Source: Marinilongibacter aquaticus (GTDB taxonomy: Bacteria; Bacteroidota; Bacteroidia; Cytophagales; Spirosomataceae). Taken from it: a stretch of DNA of 64,000 bases. The notes under the pieces are model-generated. The model was given only the letters and a program-made list of their open reading frames with translations, ran no database searches and was not told the origin of the DNA. The DNA lies in NCBI RefSeq assembly GCF_020149935.1, contig NZ_CP083757.1, positions 3,993,501-4,057,500 on the forward strand. The letters are read 5' to 3'. Made by a program: the position numbers and the translations under genes. Positions 1 to 7,795 of this stretch are shown here, in pieces (positions within the stretch are counted from its first letter, which is position 1; every line of letters starts with the position of its first letter).

Positions 1-76
1 AAGGGCCGCACATTCCCAAACAGTGGAAGCTGCCAATTAGTCCGGTGATTAATCCTATGTAAATAGCTGAGAGCAT
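1..76 (-). CDS. SafE/TauE-like cytochrome biogenesis membrane protein (N-terminal fragment)
   Basis: Only the first 25 codons are inside the window; the gene runs off the left edge. Translation from the ATG at 76 begins MLSAIYIGLITGLIGSFHC and continues LGMCGP. The His-Cys...Met-Cys-Gly-Pro pattern in the first membrane helix is characteristic of the sulfite exporter TauE/SafE-type (DsbD_2-like) proteins that close cco operons in Bacteroidota and are thought to take part in copper or cytochrome maturation. It starts 6 bp after the ccoH stop on the same strand, so it is most likely the last gene of the oxidase operon. Family assignment rests on a short stretch plus context. Confidence 0.7.
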   Translation of the reverse strand, partial: MLSAIYIGLITGLIGSFHCLGMCGP

Positions 77-82
77 GGTTAG

Positions 83-502
83 TTAAATAATTACTGTTTG
101 TTCTGAATAGAAAGTTTTGTTTTGTGCATCCCAGGTGATTTTTATCAACCACCGTCCTTTTTCCAGTTTGCTTTTACCGATTGCGAGTTTTTGTGAAAGT
201 GGCTCAATCTCTCGGCTAAAATCGCTTTGGGCATTGTTGGGCTTATAAAATTCTACAATGCCTTTTTCGACAGGGCTTTTGAAGTCGATTTTGATTTCAT
301 TTCCAGAATCCGTGATTTCCGGTTTTTGCTCGTATTTCAAGGTGTTTTGTTTCTGGTCGATTCGTTTTTGAAACTGAATTTCTGCCGAATAAAAATCCTT
401 GTTCACCAGCTCAATTTTGCTGCTGATCATTTTGTAGGCCAAAAAGCCTATGAAGCTAATGAAGCTGATCAAGAGTACGGCCAATGCTTTTCCCCAATTC
501 AT
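83..502 (-). CDS. ccoH: FixH/CcoH family cbb3 oxidase assembly protein
   Basis: A 139-residue protein with one N-terminal membrane helix (about residues 7-28) and a soluble domain predicted to lie outside the cytoplasmic membrane. The segment just after the helix (LVNKDFYSAEIQFQKRID) has the usual FixH pattern of a Leu-Val, aromatic and basic residues. FixH/CcoH proteins are needed for stable assembly of cbb3 oxidase. Its start codon overlaps the ccoG stop by 4 bp (499-502), indicating translational coupling. The SafE-like gene follows 6 bp later. Position in the operon makes the call firmer than sequence alone. Confidence 0.85.
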   Translation of the reverse strand: MNWGKALAVLLISFISFIGFLAYKMISSKIELVNKDFYSAEIQFQKRIDQKQNTLKYEQKPEITDSGNEIKIDFKSPVEKGIVEFYKPNNAQSDFSREIEPLSQKLAIGKSKLEKGRWLIKITWDAQNKTFYSEQTVII

Positions 503-1920
503 TTTTTTCTTTGGTTTGGTCCGATGAAAGATGTATTCACTTTGTCCAATATTTTCTCACCGTCCGTCGAAACGAACGTGAGTTGTATTTCTGTGCTCAA
601 TTGCTGAATCTCGCTTTTGGGTACAGAAATCATGACGATGCCTTCGCTCAATTTTCCGGGTTCGAGCGTGGGTTTGGAGCCCACCCAGTTAACATCTGTA
701 TCTGCAATTCCCGAAATTTCCAGTTGGAAATCCAGGGTCTTGTTTGTTTTGTTCAAGACAGAATAGCTGTACAAATTGTTTATAAAACCCCGGTTGTCTT
801 CTTTAAAAGTTAGCCCGGGCGTACGCAAAACGGTCGCTTCTATATCGCCCCGATTCAAAAGCAAAATAGCAAAAATGCCCAAGAGCAAAACCAATACTGC
901 AGAATAGGCCACATTTCGCAAATTGACCAACTTGCTTTTTACGCCTTGAAGGTTTTCGAGCGAAGTGTATCGGATCAGGCCTTTGGGTCTGTGTATTTTT
1001 TCCATCACATCGTCGCAGGCATCGATACAAGCCGTACAGGCCACGCATTCCATCTGAAGGCCGTCGCGAATATCGATTCCTGTGGGGCAAACCTGCACGC
1101 AAATCTTGCAATCGATGCAATCGCCGTGCGTTTCGTTTTCCTTTTTCGACTTTTTGCCACGCGGCTCGCCGCGAACAGAATCGTAACCCACTATAAGCGA
1201 GCGTTTGTCGATCAAGGAGCTTTGCAGGCGACCATAAGGACACACCACCGTGCATACGTTTTCACGGAATTTGGCAAATACAAAATAGAAGACGAAGGTG
1301 AAAACAATTAGAAAAGCCAATCCGCCCAAATGATTGCTTGGGTTGTCCAAAATAATTTGGAACAGTGTATCCGAGCCGATGATATAGGCCAAAAAAGTGT
1401 TGGCAATCAGAAAGCTAATGGTAAAGAAAATGAAGTGCTTAAAGCCTTTTTTGCTGATTTTGTCCCAATTCCATGGGGCATCGTCCAAGCGTTTCTGAGC
1501 CCGGTAATCGCCTTCTACCCAGTTTTCGATTTTGCGAAAAACCATTTCCATGAATATGGTTTGCGGACAGGCCCACCCGCACCATACACGCCCAAAAAGG
1601 GCAGTGAAAAGGGCAATGAACACCAAAGTGATAAGCATGCCCAAAGCCACCAAATGGAAGTCTTGAGGATAGAATTGGATGCCGAAAAAGTTGAAACGCC
1701 TTTCGATTATGTTAAACATGAAAAACTGATTCCCGTTTACTTTTATAAAGGGAAAAGCGAAGAGCATGGCCAACAGAAGCCACGAAAACTGGCTGCGGTA
1801 TTTGTAGAATTTACCCTTTACGATACGGGCATATATCCACAACCTGTTTCCCTCGGCATCTGTGTTGGAGACGTGGTTTCTGAACTCTTCTTCTAACAGT
1901 TTTTCGACTTTAGCATCCAT
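499..1920 (-). CDS. ccoG: CcoG (RdxA/FixG family) cbb3 oxidase accessory iron-sulfur protein
   Basis: A 473-residue polytopic membrane protein. Helices are visible around residues 45-62, 90-110, 162-182, 200-216 and 335-356. The motif WCGWACPQ at 113-120 and a Cys pair at C223/C227 are typical of the NapH/RdxA membrane part. Two 4Fe-4S motifs follow: C268-x2-C-x2-C-x3-C278-P and C292-x2-C-x2-C-x3-C302. The C-terminal ~110 residues form an Ig-like extracytoplasmic domain (IG-like_fold). CcoG has been implicated in Cu(II) reduction during delivery of copper to cbb3 oxidase. It lies 12 bp after ccoP and overlaps ccoH by 4 bp, so it is within the same transcript. Confidence 0.95.
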   Translation of the reverse strand: MDAKVEKLLEEEFRNHVSNTDAEGNRLWIYARIVKGKFYKYRSQFSWLLLAMLFAFPFIKVNGNQFFMFNIIERRFNFFGIQFYPQDFHLVALGMLITLVFIALFTALFGRVWCGWACPQTIFMEMVFRKIENWVEGDYRAQKRLDDAPWNWDKISKKGFKHFIFFTISFLIANTFLAYIIGSDTLFQIILDNPSNHLGGLAFLIVFTFVFYFVFAKFRENVCTVVCPYGRLQSSLIDKRSLIVGYDSVRGEPRGKKSKKENETHGDCIDCKICVQVCPTGIDIRDGLQMECVACTACIDACDDVMEKIHRPKGLIRYTSLENLQGVKSKLVNLRNVAYSAVLVLLLGIFAILLLNRGDIEATVLRTPGLTFKEDNRGFINNLYSYSVLNKTNKTLDFQLEISGIADTDVNWVGSKPTLEPGKLSEGIVMISVPKSEIQQLSTEIQLTFVSTDGEKILDKVNTSFIGPNQRKK

Positions 1921-1932
1921 TTTTGTATGCGT

Positions 1933-2919
1933 TTATTCTGCCGTTTCTTCGTAAGTTTCTCCTTGAGGTTCTTTGGCATTGGGTGGGTTTGTGCCCTGTA
2001 AGCTTAAAATGTAGCTGCCCACTTTTTGAATCTGCAAGGGATTCAATTTGTCTTTCCAAGAGATCATGCCCTTTTCGGGAACCCCATTGGTAATGACTTT
2101 GAATACATTCTTGATTCCGCCACCATGCAGCCAATATTTATCGGTAAGGTTTGGCCCTACACCGCCTTCGCCCAAGGCCCCGTGGCAGGCAATACAGTTT
2201 TTGTCGAAAATGCCCTTGCCTTCTGCCACTTCTGCGGCATCGGTAAGTTGCGTCACCGATTCGGCACTGATACTGGCGGCATAGCGTTCCATATAATCTG
2301 CTTTTACCTGATCCATGTGGGCGTTTTGTGCGGCATATTCGCTTTCCATCACTTTGCCGTCGCCGATCATATGGTAATAAACCATGTAGACCACCGCTAT
2401 GAAAATGGTACCGTAGAAAAGCGACATGAACCAGAATGGAGTGGGGTTGTCGAGTTCATAAATACCGTCGTGGTCTTCGTCGATCAGAAGCGATTTTTCT
2501 TGACTAAGAATATTAAGGCCCAAAATTTTCTGCCAAGTTGAACGGTCGTCTACCACTTCAGCCGCCTTTTCTTCTTCGGTTTGGTTTTTGGCCACGAGTA
2601 CGTTTTTCAACTTTTTCACGACCAAAAGAAGATAAATGGCCAATAGAGCCAAGGTGAGGGTGAGCACTCCCAAGGTGAGGTCGATAATGAAATCTTCCAA
2701 TGTGCTCGGCTTTTGAATCAGACCCAAAGGCATGAAGAGCAAGCCGAATGCACTGGCCTTTGTTTCAGCCAAAGGCAGGCTTTTCATTTTTTCGATGTGT
2801 TTTTTGTCCACGAAAAACAGATAGAGACCTACGAGTAGGAAAAACGAGACAAAGACCAAAAGTGAAAATATCAGGTATTTGTCTGACGAGCTTACCGCAT
2901 GTATGTATTGCTTAAACAT
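1933..2919 (-). CDS. ccoP: cbb3 oxidase subunit III CcoP, with a CcoQ-like N-terminus
   Basis: A 328-residue diheme-family subunit that here has only one haem c site, CIACH at 242-246, with a likely Met ligand in KGMISW near 285. Three membrane helices are visible: about 16-38, 80-102 and 160-180. The third, preceded by DNPTPFW, matches the CcoP N-terminal anchor. The first helix followed by a basic stretch and LPL (near 39-52) resembles the small CcoQ/FixQ subunit, and no separate ccoQ exists in the 10-bp gap to ccoNO. I infer a CcoQ-CcoP fusion. CcoP passes electrons from soluble cytochromes to the CcoN core. The C-terminus is acidic. Confidence 0.92.
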   Translation of the reverse strand: MFKQYIHAVSSSDKYLIFSLLVFVSFFLLVGLYLFFVDKKHIEKMKSLPLAETKASAFGLLFMPLGLIQKPSTLEDFIIDLTLGVLTLTLALLAIYLLLVVKKLKNVLVAKNQTEEEKAAEVVDDRSTWQKILGLNILSQEKSLLIDEDHDGIYELDNPTPFWFMSLFYGTIFIAVVYMVYYHMIGDGKVMESEYAAQNAHMDQVKADYMERYAASISAESVTQLTDAAEVAEGKGIFDKNCIACHGALGEGGVGPNLTDKYWLHGGGIKNVFKVITNGVPEKGMISWKDKLNPLQIQKVGSYILSLQGTNPPNAKEPQGETYEETAE

Positions 2920-2929
2920 GATTTTCTAT

Positions 2930-5062
2930 TTATTTGGTTTTGATATCGGTTCCGAGTCTTTGCAAATAAGCGATCAGGGCAATGATTTCTTTGTTGCTGT
3001 CTACATCAATTCCATCTTTTGCCAAATTGTCGGCGATGCCTTTGGCTTGATTTTCAAGTTGTTGTTGAGCCTTTTCCAGATCCTCCTCATTGTAAGGCAC
3101 GCCCAATTGCTGCATCACTTCCATTTTTTTACGCAGGTCGCCGGTATTCAAATCTTGATCCTTTAACCAATCGTATTTCGGCATGATCGAGCCGGGCGAC
3201 ATTGTTTCGGGGTCCACCATATGGTTGAAGTGCCAAGCGTTTGAATATTTGCCACCTTCGCGGTGCAAATCCGGGCCTGTACGTTTCGAACCCCACAAAA
3301 ATGGATGGTCATATACAAATTCGCCTGCTTTAGAATACTCACCATAGCGGTCGGTTTCGTGTCTGAACGGGCGTATCATTTGGCTGTGACAGTTTACACA
3401 ACCTTCGCGGATATACAAATCGCGGCCTTCGAGTTCAAGCGGAGTGTACGGTTTCACCGAATCGATTGTTTTGATGTTGGAGCTCACTGTAATGAGCGGC
3501 ACGATTTCAACAATACCTCCGATGAGAATGACAATCGTAGAGGCCACAAGAAGAGAAATGGGCTTTCTTTCGAGCCATTTGTGCCAATATTTTTGACGGG
3601 CATTGGGTACGAACTCGCTTCTCAAGGCAAAGGCCTCAGTAGGTTCATCGGCCACAAGGCTTCCTTGGCGAACTGTTCTGAAAACGTTGTAGGCCATCAT
3701 AATGGCTCCAGAAAGATAGAGCAAACCGCCGAAGGCCCGCATGTAGTGCATAGGAATGATCTGTAGCGTAGTCTCCAAGAAATTGCCGTATTTCAAGAAA
3801 CCGTCGTCGGTGTAATCGCTCCACAAAAGTCCTTGCGTAAAACCTGAAATGTACATTGGAATAGCATAGAAGGCAATGCCCAAAGTGCCTATCCAAAAGT
3901 GTACGTTGATCAATTTCTTGGAGAAAATCTCGGTATTGTAGATTCTCGGAATCAACCAGTAGATGATCGCAAAAGTAAGGAAGCCGTTCCAGCCCAAGCC
4001 TCCAATGTGCACGTGTGCTACGATCCAGTCTGTATAGTGGGCAATGGCATTGATGTTTTTAAACGAAAGCATCGGGCCTTCGAAAGTGGCCATACCGTAG
4101 CAGGTGATACCCACCACCATGAATTTCAGAATGGCATCTTCACGCACTTTGTCCCAAGCACCACGCAAGGTCAAGAGGCCGTTGAGCATCCCGCCCCAAG
4201 ACGGAGCCAATAGCATCACCGAAAAGGCTGTACCCAAAGATTGGGCCCAGTCGGGCAGTGAAGTGTAAAGTAAGTGGTGAGGGCCTGCCCAGATATAGAT
4301 GAAAATGAGTGCCCAAAAGTGCAAAATGGATAATTTGTACGAATAGATTGGTCGATTCGCCATTTTGGGAAGGTAATAGTACATCAAGCCCAAAAATGGG
4401 GTGGTCAGGAAAAAGGCTACCGCATTGTGGCCATACCACCATTGTACCAGTGCATCTTGAACACCGGCATAGGCGTAGAAGCTTTTTGTCCAAGAAACCG
4501 GAATTTCCACCGAGTTGAAAATGTGTAAAACGGCTACGGTCACAAAAGTGGCGATGTAAAACCAAATGGCCACATAGAGGTGACGTTCTCTTCTGCGGAG
4601 GATCGTACCGAACATGTTCCAGCCGAAGACCACCCAAATGACGGTAATCGCAATGTCGATTGGCCATTCGAGTTCGGCGTATTCGTGACTTGTGGTCATG
4701 CCCAAGGGCAATGTGATTGCCGCGGCCACGATGATCAATTGCCAGCCCCAGAAATGTATTTTCGACAATACATCGCTGAACATGCGGGCTTTAAGCAGCC
4801 TTTGTAGTGAATAATACACGCCCATAAAAATGGCATTGCCCACGAAAGCGAAAATGATCGCATTGGTGTGCAACGGGCGAATCCTACCGAAGGATCCGTA
4901 TTGGCCCATGTTTATGTTTGGGTTGAACAATTGGCTGGCGATAATTACGCCAACAAGCATGCCTACGATTCCCCAGACGATCGTGGCCATGCCAAAATTT
5001 CGGACAATCTTATTGTCGTATTCGAAATGTTCGAGCTCTCTGCCTACTGATTCTGCGTTCAT
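2930..5062 (-). CDS. ccoN: fused cbb3 cytochrome c oxidase subunits I and II (CcoN-CcoO)
   Basis: A 710-residue fusion typical of Bacteroidota. Residues ~1-480 are the CcoN haem-copper core with about 12 helices; conserved histidines are seen in RPLHTNA, in WWYGHNAVAFF (copper B region), in GPHHLLYT and in DWIVAHVHIGGLGWNGF. After a linker, residues ~510-710 are CcoO: one anchor helix near 505-528, then a haem c site C555-V-N-C-H559 followed by SQMIRPF, the CcoO signature. This is the catalytic core that reduces oxygen to water at low oxygen tension while pumping protons. The start overlaps the ccoS stop by 4 bp (ATGA), and ccoP follows after 10 bp. Confidence 0.97.
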   Translation of the reverse strand: MNAESVGRELEHFEYDNKIVRNFGMATIVWGIVGMLVGVIIASQLFNPNINMGQYGSFGRIRPLHTNAIIFAFVGNAIFMGVYYSLQRLLKARMFSDVLSKIHFWGWQLIIVAAAITLPLGMTTSHEYAELEWPIDIAITVIWVVFGWNMFGTILRRRERHLYVAIWFYIATFVTVAVLHIFNSVEIPVSWTKSFYAYAGVQDALVQWWYGHNAVAFFLTTPFLGLMYYYLPKMANRPIYSYKLSILHFWALIFIYIWAGPHHLLYTSLPDWAQSLGTAFSVMLLAPSWGGMLNGLLTLRGAWDKVREDAILKFMVVGITCYGMATFEGPMLSFKNINAIAHYTDWIVAHVHIGGLGWNGFLTFAIIYWLIPRIYNTEIFSKKLINVHFWIGTLGIAFYAIPMYISGFTQGLLWSDYTDDGFLKYGNFLETTLQIIPMHYMRAFGGLLYLSGAIMMAYNVFRTVRQGSLVADEPTEAFALRSEFVPNARQKYWHKWLERKPISLLVASTIVILIGGIVEIVPLITVSSNIKTIDSVKPYTPLELEGRDLYIREGCVNCHSQMIRPFRHETDRYGEYSKAGEFVYDHPFLWGSKRTGPDLHREGGKYSNAWHFNHMVDPETMSPGSIMPKYDWLKDQDLNTGDLRKKMEVMQQLGVPYNEEDLEKAQQQLENQAKGIADNLAKDGIDVDSNKEIIALIAYLQRLGTDIKTK

Positions 5063-5217
5063 TTATTTTTGATTTTAGAATGAGTTTCTGTTAAGATGCG
5101 AATGGCCGGTCCTTCCAGGTCATCGGTTTGTCCAGACTTCACGGCCCAGACAAAGGCCACCAGAAAGGCCAAGGCCATGAAAATGCTGACGGCAATCATC
5201 AAAAAGATTATTTCCAT
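5059..5217 (-). CDS. ccoS: CcoS, small cbb3 oxidase maturation protein
   Basis: A 52-residue single-helix protein read on the minus strand from ATG at 5217 to TGA at 5059. It begins MEIIFLMIAVSIFMALAFL, a membrane helix of about residues 3-25, followed by VWAVKSGQTDDLEGPAIRIL. The W-x3-GQ-x-DD-L-x-GP-x-RIL pattern is the CcoS/FixS hallmark. CcoS is required for insertion of cofactors into the catalytic subunit. The gene is wedged between ccoI and ccoNO, overlapping ccoI by 10 bp and ccoNO by 4 bp, so all three are probably translationally coupled. It is short and easy to miss, but the motif and position make it secure. Confidence 0.95.
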   Translation of the reverse strand: MEIIFLMIAVSIFMALAFLVAFVWAVKSGQTDDLEGPAIRILTETHSKIKNK

Positions 5218-7598
5218 AACTTCAATTTTTTAGATTTCACAATCATACCCAAGGTGACCAACGTTACGATCGAAATGGAGTTGATGGGCATCAATATAGC
5301 CGCAACCAAAGGCGAAAGTTTTGCCGTCAGGCCAAAGGCGATGCCTATCAAGTTGTAGGCGATAGACAGTACAAAACTTAGTTTTATCAAACGAATGGCG
5401 AATTGACTGTAGGTCAGGAAATCGTCCAAATGGGCAATTGATTCACCTTTTATAATGACATCGCTAGCAGGTGTGAAATTCAAGGTGTTGTCGGTTACGG
5501 CCATGCCCACATGGGCGGCTTTTAGTGCTCCCGAATCGTTGATTCCATCCCCGATCATGAGTGTTTTTGCTCCTCTTTTGTCCAAGCTTTTGATGAAGGC
5601 CAATTTCTGTTCAGGCCCTTGTTTGAACAAACTGTTTGCTTTCGAAAACCAATTGGTAAAAAGGCTGTGGTCTTTGTCCGAATCGCCGGAAAGTAGGTAG
5701 AGCTTGAAATTGGATTTTAGAGTTTGCAAAAGGGTTGAAATCCCCGAACGCAATGAGGCTTGCATGTGCATTTGCCCCACGAGCTGCCCGTCTATGGCCA
5801 ATAGAGTATCGGTGCTTTTTGAAGGTTCAATCCCATTGAAATTCAGAAATGCGGCGTTGCCCACTTGTACACGAAAGCCCTGTACGGTACCAGAGATGCC
5901 AAAACCCGCTTTTTCATCGAACTGGGACACTTCAAACAGTTGCATGCCTTGAAAATGGCGACAAAGAGCGAGGGCTTTGGGGTGATTTGAAATCGAACAG
6001 AGACTATAAAGGGCACTTTTTTCCAGTTCAGAGAGATTTCTGAACCAATTGAGCTCCACTTTTTTGTCTTCTCCCAAAGTCAATGTGCCTGTTTTGTCGA
6101 AAACCAGGGTGTCGCTTTGGGCCATTTTTTCTATCACATCGCTGTTTTTCAGGAAGAGTCCGTTCTTTTCAAGAATTCTTCTTCCTGTGCCCATAGTGAA
6201 AGGATAGCTCAGTGAAAGGGCACAGGGACAAGCGATAATGAGAATGGTAGAAAACACATTTATGGCCGTGTCGAGGTCGCTTTTGAAATACCAAAACAGC
6301 ATGCCTGCAGTGGCGATGGCGATCAAAATTGGCGTAAAATAGCGGCTAATCCTGTCGGAAAACCGTTGAATGTCTCCTTTCTCATCAAATACGCTGTCAT
6401 TCCACAGGGCATTCAAATACGATTGGTCGGGCTTTTTGATTACTTCAATCAATAGGCTGTTCTTCAGTACTTTTCCTCCCGAGAATACATGAGCACCAGC
6501 TCCCATATACTCTGCCTCAGATTCACCTGTAATAAAACTGTAATCGATTTCGGCTTCTCCTTCCAAAATGACGCTGTCTGCCGGAATGATTTCATTGTGT
6601 TTTATTCTGAGTTTGTCACGTACTTCGATGTCCTCGAGCTGGATTTGTTCGGTGCCATTGGGCAGGATCCGCAATACGCTCAACGGGAAGAAAGACTGAA
6701 TTTTTCTATTAAAAGAAAAATAGTGGTAAGATTTCTGTTGGTACCATTTCCCGATCAATAAAAAGAAAATCAAACCGGAAATGGAGTCGAGGTAACCGGC
6801 TTCTTGTTTGAAGACGATCAAATACGCACTGCGTAAAAATGCGACCATTATGCCCAATAAAATGGGGAAATCGATGGTTTGGGTCTTGGTTTTGAAAGCC
6901 ACCCAAACGGAACGGAAATAGTCGCTTGCCGAGTAAAATACTACGGGCAGTGCCAATAAAAGGCTGAGATAATTGAACCAGATTTTAAACTGGCCGTCGC
7001 TCAGGCCCAAGTATTCGGGAAAACTGAAAAGCATAATGTTTCCCGTGCAAAATCCTGCAATGCCGATTTTGATGAGCAGGCTGCGGTCTGAGGTGTCGTT
7101 CTCTTTTTGTTCGAGATTGTTCCTTGTGATTTCGGGTGCGTATCCAATTTTCGACAAGAGTTTGGCCAAATCCTTTACAGTGAAGTCGGCTGTATTGCGA
7201 ATTTCGAAACTCACTTTTTTTCGCACGAAATCCACTCGGCTGTACACAATTTCGGCCCTGATTTCGTGCAGATTTTCCAGAAGGAAAAGGCAACTGCTGC
7301 AGTGTATCGCTGGAATGTCGAAAGACAATTTGATAATGTCTTGGTTTTCAAAGTCGATCAGTTGCTGCCTTACTTTCTCGTTGTCCAGAAAGTCAAATGA
7401 TCGCGATTCCGGCGAAATTCCGGAAGAGCGATTGAAAGCGTAATAGTCGGTCAGGTCGTTTTCCGAAAGGATCGAATACACCGCCATGCAGCCTTGGCAA
7501 CAAAACGTCTTATCGTCGAGATTATAGTTTGTTGATTCGCAGGCCTCACCGCAGTGATAACAGGTTTGTTCAATCGCTATGTCGAAGCTTTCTTTCAC
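5208..7598 (-). CDS. ccoI: CcoI/FixI copper-exporting P1B-type ATPase
   Basis: A 796-residue P-type ATPase. The N-terminus has an extra cysteine-rich segment (C13-x2-C16, then CC-x2-C at 33-37), followed by a heavy-metal-associated domain with HCSSC (C100, C103). Eight membrane helices are expected. TGES is at 357-360, the metal-transport motif CPC at 457-459, the phosphorylated Asp501 in DKTGT, and GDGINDSGAL near the C-terminus. CcoI-type pumps move copper outwards for cbb3 oxidase assembly rather than for detoxification. It is the first gene of the oxidase operon; ccoS overlaps its end by 10 bp. The region upstream holds an FNR-like palindrome. Confidence 0.95.
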   Translation of the reverse strand: MKESFDIAIEQTCYHCGEACESTNYNLDDKTFCCQGCMAVYSILSENDLTDYYAFNRSSGISPESRSFDFLDNEKVRQQLIDFENQDIIKLSFDIPAIHCSSCLFLLENLHEIRAEIVYSRVDFVRKKVSFEIRNTADFTVKDLAKLLSKIGYAPEITRNNLEQKENDTSDRSLLIKIGIAGFCTGNIMLFSFPEYLGLSDGQFKIWFNYLSLLLALPVVFYSASDYFRSVWVAFKTKTQTIDFPILLGIMVAFLRSAYLIVFKQEAGYLDSISGLIFFLLIGKWYQQKSYHYFSFNRKIQSFFPLSVLRILPNGTEQIQLEDIEVRDKLRIKHNEIIPADSVILEGEAEIDYSFITGESEAEYMGAGAHVFSGGKVLKNSLLIEVIKKPDQSYLNALWNDSVFDEKGDIQRFSDRISRYFTPILIAIATAGMLFWYFKSDLDTAINVFSTILIIACPCALSLSYPFTMGTGRRILEKNGLFLKNSDVIEKMAQSDTLVFDKTGTLTLGEDKKVELNWFRNLSELEKSALYSLCSISNHPKALALCRHFQGMQLFEVSQFDEKAGFGISGTVQGFRVQVGNAAFLNFNGIEPSKSTDTLLAIDGQLVGQMHMQASLRSGISTLLQTLKSNFKLYLLSGDSDKDHSLFTNWFSKANSLFKQGPEQKLAFIKSLDKRGAKTLMIGDGINDSGALKAAHVGMAVTDNTLNFTPASDVIIKGESIAHLDDFLTYSQFAIRLIKLSFVLSIAYNLIGIAFGLTAKLSPLVAAILMPINSISIVTLVTLGMIVKSKKLKLWK

Positions 7599-7616
7599 AG
7601 TACAAACTTCCTGAAA

Positions 7617-7641
7617 AGATGTCGACTAAAAACTGACATCT
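7617..7641. repeat. Inverted repeat between the FNR-like box and ccoI
   Basis: AGATGTC (7617-7623) and GACATCT (7635-7641) are exact inverted repeats with an 11-base spacer. They lie 19 bp upstream of the ccoI start codon, where the transcription start would fall if the FNR-like box acts as a class II activator site. It may be a second operator or a leader hairpin; the sequence alone cannot tell. Confidence 0.45.
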
Positions 7642-7654
7642 GTCGGCTATTTGT

Positions 7655-7668
7655 ATGATTTACATCAT
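7655..7668. promoter_or_regulatory. Putative FNR/CRP-family box upstream of the cco operon
   Basis: ATGAT-TTAC-ATCAT is a perfect palindrome with a 4-base spacer. The classical FNR box is TTGAT-N4-ATCAA, so each half differs only at its outermost base. It is centred about 63 bp upstream of the ccoI start. Oxygen-responsive Crp/Fnr regulators commonly activate cbb3 operons, and no clear TAnnTTTG promoter element is visible here, consistent with an activator-dependent promoter. The regulator gene itself is not in the window. Confidence 0.55.
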
Positions 7669-7795
7669 GTTTCCGAGAATGGGTGTTCGACTTGGCTTAA
7701 AGTTTCGCTTTTGATAGGGCAAAGGCCTCTTATTGGATCGTTTTTTTATTCGTGAAAGGAAAAAATATTTGCTGTTTTATTGAGAAGGAGTCGTG

